DNA of 64,000 bases from Trichoplusia ni (lineage: Eukaryota > Arthropoda > Insecta > Lepidoptera > Noctuidae): contig NW_020800332.1 of the NCBI RefSeq assembly GCF_003590095.1, forward strand, positions 118,719 to 182,718, written 5' to 3'. The position numbers and the translations under genes were made by a program. The notes beneath the pieces were generated by a model, which was given only the letters and a program-made list of their open reading frames with translations, ran no database searches and had not been told where the DNA came from. This document shows, in pieces, positions 47,889 to 58,162 of this stretch. The number at the start of each line of letters is the position of its first letter. Position 1 is the stretch's first letter.

Positions 47889-50800
47889 TGAGTGGCATCG
47901 TCAGTTTGAGTATACATTATTTCCACTATATTGTTTTATTATTAATATTTGTTTTGATTGCAGACTAAATGTGTGAAGTATTGTTAATTAAGAATAGCCT
48001 TTGCTGAATACTAGTATATGAAATGTTAATTATGGTTATAGTAAAAGTTAGGCATTAATATAAAATTAGCCTATAAATGTCCAACAACTACTACCACGGC
48101 ACATATTTAGGAAGCTAATTAATTATTTTTATACAATATTCAGTTTTTGCCTTAAAAGTAGCACATTTTTTACAGTTTTAAGTCTAAACCTCTTTCTGGC
48201 ACAAACATCATAAGTTACAAATAGAAAGTCAGATCTTCGAAATTGGTCATCATTTCTATTCGGGCCATTTGGACTCTACATTGTTATTTTAAGATGAATA
48301 AATATTCATAAATACTTAATAAATATTCATATTTACTTCTCTACAAGACTTTTAAACAAAAACAAGTTAATAAAAGAACATTTATAAAAAAAGTATTTCT
48401 AATCTTCGGGTGCTTTTTAAATTATCTTGTGTCTCTAAATCGAGGAACTCTGTATAATATCTAAACAATACCATATTACAAGAACGACCCAAAATCTGCC
48501 AGTAACAGCCATTTAGCATGTTCGAGACAAATCAAAATAAATAAACTATGTAAACACAAAGTGTCGTAAAACCTATGTCAGCAGAACAACTTTCGTAAAA
48601 CAACTTTCTCAATAACTAAATAGTTAGTTCATCTGGCGTGTTTTATTTTTAGAATACATAGAAACATTCTAGTCTGATAGTGATGTAAGAAACATGCTGT
48701 TAAGATTTGGCCATAAGCTATGGAAAAAAAGTTTAGAAAAGCTTTGACGTTTCTTACGTCATACGTGTTCTAATACATTTTTTTTTTAATAATATAGAAT
48801 TTTCGTTATAACATTTGTATTGTGCAGGCATCATTAATGAATGCACGTAAAATAATGAAGTCTATGCTTAATAGTCTGAAACGTAATACATCTTAAAATA
48901 TATTAATTGGAACACAGTTATTCTGTCTCTATTACGAAGACAAGAGAACTACGATAAGCCCGTGATTGAAAGTTTCTAATCGTCTTCTAAACTTCATTAC
49001 CTTCGTACGGTAAAAAGATGAATATTTTAATTCTCGTGACATACGGAAGGACAGAAAGCGAATCCTCAGTAATATGGTTCCGTTTTTAACCTCTAGCAGT
49101 TGGCCAAAACGTACAAGAAACTATCGATCTTGGTAACTGGAATTATTTACTTACTTATGCGTAAATCACTAGTGCTTTAAGTAATGCATTCGAATAAGTA
49201 GGTACCTGCAGGGCAAGCCCAAGATCTAAGTCTAGGCATTAATAAACATGAATCAAGTTATTATTCCAGATGTGTTGATTTACATCTTGTTTGCTTCGAC
49301 TCCAATCCTTCACGGCCTAATTAACAACATTGCATATTGCACTACCACAGAAACGCAATATCTTGATGCTCGAAAGAGTTATTATTATTAGGATATTATA
49401 GTTATTAAAGATATTATTAAATACTAAGGTATAAAAGCTACCGCAGATATGACGGGATACAGTAATTACTTATGGTACTTCATCATCACCATAATAGACC
49501 TCCCCTTTCTAATGCCAGTCTCCTATCTCACAGGTCCTATGTCAGCCCCCTCCAGACCCGACCCGAGACCTTAACTATATTGTCGACGACCGAAGCTTCC
49601 TTTGCCTTGCCTTAGCTACCATAATGGTACTTAGGGTGGAATTAATCATGATCGTCTCATTCAACTTTATCCCAACCAAACCGTGAAAATGCGAATACTG
49701 TACAAATTCATCGTTTTGTCTTAGAATGCGATGGGACTGGCAAACATTATGCGTAAAAACCCTATAAACAAAAACAAGAATATCTTATTTGTATACATTT
49801 TACCTTTCAAGACTTCCGACAATAAATTTTGTCTATCTATTGACAGACGTTTCTTCGACAAGGCTATTTTAGAAAGAAAGCAGTTCAACCTAAAATTAAT
49901 CGCCCAGTAATAAGTAACTTGGAAGAACAAGTTATGCAGAAGGAATGTTTAGAAGTTGTAACATAAAATAAGTTTATAATGAGCTGGAGATCGGACTTTT
50001 CCCAATAACTTGTTGTAACTCAAAAATAAAGATCAGCTTAAAATGTGTTAAAGGGATTCAAAATAAGTGTGGCAGGCATAATTTTGCTCAAACAATATTT
50101 TGCTTTACGATTACAACGCAGCCATAATGAATGTAAGAATGTTACTGTAAAAGCCGGTATATCGGTCAATCCTATTGTTTACGTGTATATCTTAGGTTTT
50201 ACCAACACGAGTTGATAAATGTAGGAATATGTAAGATAGATACCATTTTATAAGTGTTTAACCATAAAGCTTAAGCGATAGCTTAGGTCGAAAGCAACTA
50301 GATTTTATTCCAAGATGTGCGAAAGTCGACTATGACTTGAATTATTTTACATTTTATTGTTCAAAAACTCTGTAACACAATAAGATGGTGCAACTTTATT
50401 TGGTCATATACTTATAACCAATGAATACTCGAGATATACTTACAATTTTAATCATATGTGTTACAATGTTACTGTCAGTAATTTTATTTTAATTTGCATT
50501 GTTACTCAACTGCATGCAATAGACATGGTAGGTAATAGCTACATAAGCGATGCACTTCCAACTCCTTGAACCCTAGTACTGACAATCACTTTTCAGCTGT
50601 CAACCTTGGCTTAACCGCAAACATTTATTTTTAGTTTTTATAATACGTCCGTTACATTATAAATTGTAAGCAGCGGGTCTAATGCCTTATAAAGATAACT
50701 GAAGAGCGAGATGAAGCTATACAAGGCTTAGAACGTCGTCTCTTTCTTACAAATGCAACAGGTTCGGTAGATCCCCTGGTAGGTAATGACTTGTAATGCA

Positions 50801-51348
50801 ATGAGTTTGAATATTGGAAATTTTAATTAGTATCATAAATTAACTAATAATTTGTGTATTGCAATCGAAGTTTATATTTTAATGAAAATATAATATAGGT
50901 AATGTTTATTTAGTTAGCCTTGCCACTAAGTTTCTCTAATGCTTATTTCTTGAGCCAAATTACCGTAGCAAAGAACTAAAAATATGTTTACATATATTTC
51001 GGTTAAGCCGAAACTATAGGGCGATCCCGACAAATACGCAGCAGTAAGGCCCATATCTGGCTGATGCCATGATGATGCCAATAAAAAAAACTGTACTGTT
51101 GTGGCTAAAATAATCCCTTGACATATTAAGTACATTTTCTTAAAACAGCTTATTCGAAACACCACTTCAGCAGCCTTCGTACAATGTATGCAATTTCTAA
51201 GACATTGCACAATCCTCCCACAATCATCGGCGCATGTCCCTAATGATCGTCGTACTCCCCAGTGGGTGAAACTGACTGTCATTATAACATGAGCTGGATG
51301 TACGAAAGACCCAGCTTTAGTAGTTACAGCAAACTGGAATATCAACCT
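47889..51348. other. AT-rich DNA, probably intron
   Basis: No gene identified with confidence. 'GGCTTAGAACGTCGTCTCTT' at about 50728 is shared with 27005 and is a dispersed repeat. The minus-strand open frame 50926..51372 is discussed among the findings. Confidence 0.4.
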
Positions 51349-51469
51349 TAAAGCCATGTATTCACTGAGCAACAGTGTTTCGGATACACAGTTTCTGAAA
51401 CATCACGTAAATGTTTCCAGGAACAATGTTTCGGAAACTCTGCCGTCCACACAGTCAGTTGCTTAGGTT

Positions 51470-53271
51470 ATGTCGCCCGAGGAAGTAGTGTTGTTATGTG
51501 GTGCCTACATTTTTTTGCATAAGTCCATTTCTAGTAAAAAGAAACGTAAAAGATGGTGGGTCAGGAATTACTTGCTAAGAAGACAAGACGTATTAAGTGA
51601 TTTATGCATGTTTGATGGATCATTTATAAACTTTCTACGAATGTCAAAATCAGATTTTAAATATCTTTTGCAAAATGTTGGACCATTTATAGAGAAACAA
51701 GATACAAACTTACGAAGTGCAGTTACCGCTGAAACAAGACTAGCCATTACTTTAAGATATTTAGCTACTGGAGATTCATATTCTTCACTCTCATACACTT
51801 TTAGAGTTTCCAAACAATTAATCAGCCGGATCATACCCGAAGTTTGTAAGAATATAATACGTGTGTTGAAGAACTACATCCAGGTAAGAAAAACTAAGTT
51901 ATGAATCAATATTTTTTTTATTAATTATACAAAATTAGGCGAACTATCTACTGGGTACTACTATCGGTTTCTTCTACTGATGCGATTTGTGAAACTATCT
52001 CTTCAATGGTTTCAAGTTCTTTTTGTGAGGTTGAACTTGCTGGTGTCGACGCAGTTTCATATCCGGGATGGCTATGATATCCGTAACCATAATTGTATTT
52101 GCCCATTCGCATGTCTATTAAAATATTATTAATATAAGCCTTGGCTTGTATTACGGCAGTCTCGTTTTGTACCGCTCTTAATTCTGAAGCGACGTATTGC
52201 CCATAAATATCATATTCATCCTTAGATTCATCCATTTTGCGTTTTGCAGATTTAACTATTTCAAATACTTCACTTAGATTGTCATCCACTTTTCTTTTAG
52301 ATGCTTTTTTGCTACTTGTAGATGGTAGTGGGGATGGTGGAAGTGGAGATTGTGGTTTCTGCTGCTCCGATTGCTGTTCTGGCTCCTCAGTTGCCAGGAG
52401 GTCTTCACGGTTTGCCTGCAATTTTAAACACTTTTTTTTTAAGGTTCCGAGTTCCGAAGCGCACTGGAAAGAAAAGGCCCGTGAGTGGAACGAATTATGG
52501 AATTTTCCACACTGTGTCGGAGCTATAGATGGGAAGCATGTGGTTATTGAAGCGCCTAGCAATAGTAACAGTGATTACTACAACTACAAAGATCAGTTTA
52601 GTATTGTACTACTGGCTATTGTAGATGCATCTTATAATGTTATATATGCAAACTGTGGTGCGAAAGGAAGAGCATCTGACAGTGGCATCTTTCAAGAAAC
52701 GAGTTTCTATCAAAGAATGGTGGAACACCGTCTTAATTTTCCAAACCAAGAAACGATATCACCAGATGGACCTGACCTTCCTTATGTAATACTGGGCGAT
52801 AGTGCATTCCCATTATCGGAAAACTTGATGAGGCCGTACCCGGGTATTCATAACCGTGGCACAATGAAACGAATTTTCAACTATAGACTCTGTAGGGCCA
52901 GGAGGGTTGTAGAAAATGTTTTTGGAATTTTATGCGTGGTTTTTCGTGTATTTCGTAAACCAATTCCTCTCAAGCCTGAAAATTGTGAACTTATTGTAAT
53001 GGCCTGTCTTTACATGCATAACTTTTTAAGAAGGAATAAACAATCTAGAGCCTTGTATACGCCCCCGATGACTTTTGATTTTGAAGACAGTGACCATAAT
53101 GTCATAGAAGGTGCTTGGCGTAGAGAGTATACAGTTGAAGGAACTTCAATTTTGGAATTGGAAAGGCGACCTAGAAATTCAGCACGTACTGCTACAATCA
53201 TAAGGGATCAATTTGGTGAATATTTCATGAGCGAAAGAGGAAGCTTGCCGTGGCAAAACAATGTAGCTTAA
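51470..53271 (+). CDS. PIF/Harbinger transposase (DDE nuclease), two exons
   Basis: Exon 1 is 51470..51883 (donor CATCCAG|GTAAGA) and exon 2 is 52444..53271 (acceptor TTTTTAAG|GTTCCG), both phase 0. They join to a 413-residue protein with no stop. Exon 1 is the helical DNA-binding part (residues about 45-138: FLRMSKSDFKYLL, AITLRYLATGDSYSSLSYTF). Exon 2 begins VPSSEAHW and contains the nuclease core: D in GAIDGKHV, D in VILGDSAFPL and E in ARRVVENVFGI. Such transposases cut and paste the element together with a Myb/MADF partner. The 560-nt intron contains exon 2 of the opposite-strand MADF gene. AATAAA lies at 53339..53344. Confidence 0.85.
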
Positions 53272-53712
53272 TGCTATGGCGGTAGTGTTTTCGTATATGT
53301 TAGATAGAATATTTACATGCCTACAGCTGATAACATAAAAATAAAATATGAATAATGCGCTCACTGTTTCATTTAAAGTATCCGCACCACCGACCCTTGT
53401 CGTCGTGCTTTGTAAGAAAATTAATTCTTCATAAAATTTCCATTTTGATTTCTTAATATCTGCAGCACCAGCACCTGTGGTTTTTGTAGACAACATTTTC
53501 TTCCTCTCTCTTGCAAATTGCGACCGCAATATATGCATTTTATGCTCAACATCTGTTTTTGGAATTGCCAAAGCATTCGAAATTTCTTCCCAGGCGTCAT
53601 TCTTTTTTATTTTATTTTTATAGTCCTTTGTCGAGCAATCCCATAATATTCGTTTTTTCTCAAACAGTTCTATCAATTTAAAGACAGTTTCATCGTCCCA
53701 CACTACAGCCAT
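51948..53712 (-). CDS. Harbinger-encoded MADF DNA-binding protein, two exons
   Basis: Exon 1 is 53712..53365 (116 codons, donor GAAACA|GTGAGC) and exon 2 is 52415..51948 (acceptor AAATTGCAG|GCAAAC); the phase is 0 at both, giving 271 residues. Exon 1 is a MADF (Myb/SANT-like) domain: FKLIELFEKKRILWD, AWEEISNAL and SKWKFYEELIFL. Exon 2 holds a proline/serine linker, the basic SSKKASKRKV and a helical C-terminus that could contact the transposase. In related elements the partner protein recognises the ends and takes the nuclease into the nucleus. AATAAA for this strand is at 51922..51917. Transposase exon 2 lies inside this gene's intron. Confidence 0.8.
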
Positions 53713-53948
53713 GTTTATAAACAAATGTTTAGACGCGTCCACACTCGCATGCACCTGTTGCGCAACTGATTTGCTTCTGTGTTCTCCGTCACAAGTGGGG
53801 AGCACCGAAACATACCGATAAACACGTAGTGTTTACAGAAACAAAATTATATGTTTCTGAAACAAAATGATTTGTTTCAGAAACACGTAGATTTTGTTTC
53901 TGAAACAGAGTTTATAAACAATTGTTGCTCAGTGAATACGTGGCTTTA

Positions 53949-55006
53949 GACTTTGGTATAAAAGTGCTTTTAATACCTCACAGATGTATTTTAATACCGT
54001 GTGGTTGTCTGTACTTACCGCAACACTGGTCCGTTCACTATAATCGTCGTAAATTAGTTTTGTGAAACACGATGGAAAAATCTTCGTGTCTACAAGAATC
54101 TAAGCTTAAGGTTGCCATGTTTTGTAGATAGTAATATGGGTAATAGTAATATGTTATCAATATTTTACCCTTAAATTAAAAAAAAAACACAGTTTGACAA
54201 GCTATGTGGTACATATCATCATGCCAAACACACGGTCCTGATCCAAGAATGCTTGTTTTGAATCTGGATGTCTTTGTGCAATTGACTTGACTGTTTATGC
54301 AAACTTCCCGATGCAATGTTTAAATGCCTTGAGGAAAAGGCTAGACCGATGATAACCCATATTCCATAGGTACAGCAAATAAAGGGTCATATATACTGCC
54401 ACGAAATCAACAGGGACACGACATATCATGCTACAGAATACAAATAGAATTAAATAGTATTACACAATATGCATACATACCTTTATAATTGTATTGATGC
54501 CTATTGCAATAGGCCATCAAAGATTCGGCAATAGACATTGAATAAACGAAAGGCCATTACTTCCGAATGAGGCAGTTTGAGAAGTCGCAATTCTTTATGC
54601 TGTTGCAATTATTGTAGACATGGGTGCCTATTATGTACTAACGTATTTCTTTTTAGGAATGATTGTAGGTAGGTATCCTAATTTCCGAAGTATGATAAGT
54701 GAGAATGCATTAACTAATTATTCTTTGGTTGCCTTACATTTACCATTTACTCTAAATATGAAAGTAATTAAGCATCAAGACAGAACTTTAATTGAACGGA
54801 TTGAGATCACTGATAAGTTATAAAGCAAAACAACTGTAAGTTTTCATGAAAAAAAAACCAGCTCGATCCGGTTGAATTGTAAGCTTCAGAAAAGGCTGGG
54901 CGGAAAAAAAAACAGTAATGTTCGCGCCATGAGAACATACAGATAGTTTTTATTCTTTTTAATCTTTATTTTATGGCCTCCTTATTTTCTCATTCTCTTG
55001 TTACAG
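53949..55006. other. Non-coding DNA upstream of the SDR coding exon
   Basis: Probably intron. It contains the 54230..54310 repeat fragment. The 67-codon open frame at 54620 has no recognisable domain. Confidence 0.45.
54230..54310 (-). repeat. 'CACAAATGCTTG' repeat family, minus fragment
   Basis: On the minus strand 'AATTGCACAAAGACATCCAG' and 'AAAACAAGCATTCTTGGATC' match the repeat at 36035..36245. Confidence 0.5.
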
Positions 55007-55015
55007 ACCTCAACA

Positions 55016-57936
55016 ATGCTAGAAGGAACAAAGATCAATTCACCATCACAAATGGCGAGCGTCTTCGACATTGCTAAGGACACCGTCCTATTCCTCGTAT
55101 TATCCTGCTATTACATCCTTGAATCCCTATTCTGGACCTTAGTACCTAATGCTATACGACCTATGAAGAGTTTGAAGGGAGATGTGGTGTTGGTGACGGG
55201 AGGAGCCGGGGGTGTCGGCCGCCTCCTTGCTGTCAAACTTGCAAGACTTGGCGCCAAGGTCGTCATATGGGATATTAGTGTCGAAGGTTGGTTATACCTA
55301 CTTATAATTACTTGTAATCAAGATTTAGTTTCCTTATTTGGTCTCTCACAGGTCAAACACCAACTGGTTTCGCGTTTGGTTTTGACTAATTTAAGGCAAG
55401 TTCCTGGCGATTAATTTTATTAAACATTTGATAATGAATAAAATAATGATTTAAAATGTTAGATTCATACGCGTTTATCGACTTGCTTAAAATGTAGTTA
55501 ACGATATAATTCTTATGGTTTTGATAAGTTCATAAGTAGGTACTGTTCGATACAAACATTGTATATTTATCTAGCATATCATTCTTCTTCATTTTAGGTT
55601 TGAAGAAGACGTGCGCAGCCGTAACTGATGAGGGCTACGAAATTGCAAGCTACGTCGTAGACCTATCAGATCGCACTGCAGTCTACGCAGCTGCTGAAAA
55701 AGTGAAAAGAGAGGTAACTACATACCATTTTCCATTTCCATTCCTCGTTAAAATTAGCCACTTTTTAACCGAAATATGAGTAACAAAATTGAACACATTT
55801 TTTTTACCAAAAAATAAAGACCCCCGCACTAAGGAATGTGATCCTTGTGTCGCGGGAGTTTTCACAAACATTCAAGCCACGTGTGCTATGACACCCAGGT
55901 GTCCTAATCCTAATGGGATCCTGGGATCGAACTCAAGACACGTCACGATATCGTCACGCACATTCGGCTATCCGTGCAGTCAGTAATTTTAGATGTAACG
56001 TAATTAATAGGAGAAATGTTAAATAAACTCTGATTCTCTTATCATTTCATCAGAAATTAAATAAAGTTATATTTTAATTACAGGTCGGTAAGGTAGATAT
56101 GCTGATTAACAATGCAGGAACAGTTTTCGGCGAAACTCTTTTGGATCTTTCTGATTACGCGATAGAAACCACCTACAAAGTTAACATACTCTCACACTAT
56201 TGGGTAAGCGTACTATTAAATAAGTAACTAATTAACCATTGTTTTGTATAGAAAATTCCAAAATAAATTATCTAATTTGTCATTTTCTAATGACAAATAC
56301 ATTTCATAATTAGATTTGATTGTAGTCTGTTAATACCTAGTAGACAAATCATTGTTGCTTCATCTAAGTAATGTCAAATCAATGACTATAAAGTCATTTC
56401 AATTTAACCTTTGTGATAGTGTTAATTTAATTAAAGTTAGTTAAGTACATAAATGATATAGTGCAACTAATATCTAAAAACTAACGCTCAGTTCACAGAA
56501 CAATGTGAACTGACCGTTTGTGTCGTAAAAAGGCTGTTTACTTTTTCAAACTATTTTTAGACGTTGAAACACTCACTTAAGAACCTACCTTAGAACATGG
56601 GCATAAGGGAAAACCAACATGGACTATAAAATATCGTACCTTCACACTCTGAAAAAAAAATATGCCTAAGGATGTAGGTATATCCCACGCGACCATGCTA
56701 TGGTTTTGGAATTTGATCTATTTGAGTTTGAAGTTACGCTATCGAGAATATCATTCTTGAAAAAAGTGATATGAAAATGATACTTAGAATAAATGGAATA
56801 TTATTTCTAAGCTTCTAACTCTCACCCCTACTTTCTTCCAGACGGTAAAAGCCTTCTTACCCGACATGATCGCCACTGGCAAGGGACACATCGTGACCGT
56901 GGGCTCAGTGGCCGGCATGCTCGGGACTTACCGCTGCACAGACTACAGCGGCACTAAGTTCGCTACCATTGGCTTTCATGAGAGCCTGTTCACCGAGTTG
57001 AAGGTAAGTGAGAAAATAGTGACTGATTTACTAGCTTATATTTGCGTTCAGCCAGTGTAGAAACAAGACGATAGATATAAAAACAATCAGACACCTCTAA
57101 GTCCATTAGAGGGCAAACAATTTTGATTAGTGCAAATCTTGCTTAATAAACTAATTAGCATCAACGAGCTACGTTTACATCCACGCTAAATTTAGTTGTC
57201 TGAGTCTTGCGTCACAAGTCTGGTGTCTTTGTGAATGTGAAAATCCTCAAAAAAAGGATTAAATTTCGTACTGCAGTTGTAGATAATAAAATAAAAATAA
57301 AATTTACTTCAGCAGTTTTTGGTAACCCAGACACCGGGAATCACTGATCCAACGACCTCTAGCTCATAATAAAACCTGTTTCCGTTTCCCAGGCTCATGG
57401 CCACAACACAATCCACGCAACTCTAGTCTGCCCGTACTACATAAACACGGGTATGTTTGACGGAGTCTCCCCGCGTCTGATGCCGATGTTGGAGCCCGAC
57501 TACGTAGCTGAGACCATGATAGATTCTATAAGGAAGAACGAAGTCAATTGCGTCATGCCTGGATCAGTTAGATACCTTCTACCTTTGAAGTGGTAAGTTA
57601 AGTAGGTAGTTTGCTTCTATGTAATCTGATCATAGAAAGTCTTATGTAAGAGATATAGAGGATATCGCCAACAAATAAGAAACAAAAAATACTGTTATTT
57701 ATGTATCTGTACTAACTTCCTACATCCTTCTTAGATGTTTCTAATAGAAAAGAGCTTACACGTATACATTACTTTCAATTCGAATTACTTACAGACAAAT
57801 AAAAATATATTGTCTTATATTTTTGTGTTTCAGCCTGCTCCCCGCTAAAATGTGCTGGGACCTGATGCACCGAGTTATGAAGGGGCCACAAGCTATGATG
57901 GAGTTCAAAGGAAAGCCCAAAGCTGTCGCTACATAG
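55016..57936 (+). CDS. SDR family oxidoreductase (epidermal retinol dehydrogenase 2/RDH10-like), six exons
   Basis: Exons are 55016..55286, 55598..55713, 56084..56203, 56842..57003, 57393..57592 and 57834..57936. All have GT-AG borders and add to 324 codons (323 aa). A hydrophobic N-terminal segment (LFLVLSCYYILESLFWTLV, about residues 23-41) should anchor it in the ER. The Rossmann motif TGGAGGVG binds the dinucleotide, WDI follows the second strand, NNAG is the structural motif, GSVAG carries the catalytic serine and YSGTK the catalytic Tyr and Lys. These fit classical SDRs that act on retinoids or other lipophilic alcohols; the substrate is inferred. The start is the first ATG after the acceptor at 55006. 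It is a paralogue of the minus-strand exon at 8040..8346. It converges on CHID1, with 226 nt between the stop codons. Confidence 0.9.
55838..55985 (+). repeat. 'CACAAATGCTTG' repeat family copy in SDR intron 2
   Basis: 'ATCCTTGTGTCGCGGGAGTT' followed by 'TTCACAAACATTCAAGCCAC' matches the start of the repeat at 36035..36245. The later part is diverged ('CCTGGGATCGAACTCAAGAC'). It lies wholly within the intron between exons 2 and 3 of the SDR gene. Confidence 0.55.
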
Positions 57937-58148
57937 TAATTAGAACACTAGACTTACTCAATTTACCTTGTAAAATAATGTAACGTGTACTTAAATAAGA
58001 TAAATAAGACTTAAAATATTATCAGAAGCATTTTATGTTACGGTAATGTAATTATAAACGATAAAAAATATAGGTCTTTAATTTATTCGTTCCTTAAAAA
58101 ATCTGGAATTAAGAATATCACAAAACATAAAGGTTTTAATTACTTATA

Positions 58149-58154
58149 TTTATT
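58149..58154 (-). terminator. Polyadenylation signal of the CHID1-like gene
   Basis: AATAAA on the minus strand, only 9 nt past the TAG codon at 58163. This implies a very short 3' UTR. Confidence 0.5.
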
Positions 58155-58162
58155 ATCACACG

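Larger units (their letters stand above)
51349..53948. mobile_element. PIF/Harbinger DNA transposon with two genes
   Basis: Terminal inverted repeats start TAAAGCCATGTATTCACTGA (51349) and, at the other end in reverse complement, TAAAGCCACGTATTCACTGA (53948). They match over 26 bp with one difference. TTA occurs at both borders (51348..51350 and 53946..53948), consistent with a 3-bp TWA duplication, although one base of the termini is ambiguous. Subterminal GTTTCTGAAACA motifs recur on both sides and could bind the transposase complex. The 2.6-kb element carries a spliced DDE transposase gene (plus) and a spliced MADF gene (minus), both apparently intact. Confidence 0.85.

Noticed and set aside
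55789..55986. 65-codon plus-strand frame between SDR exons 2 and 3
   Set aside because: It lies on an intronic dispersed repeat; the flanking exons join in frame without it.
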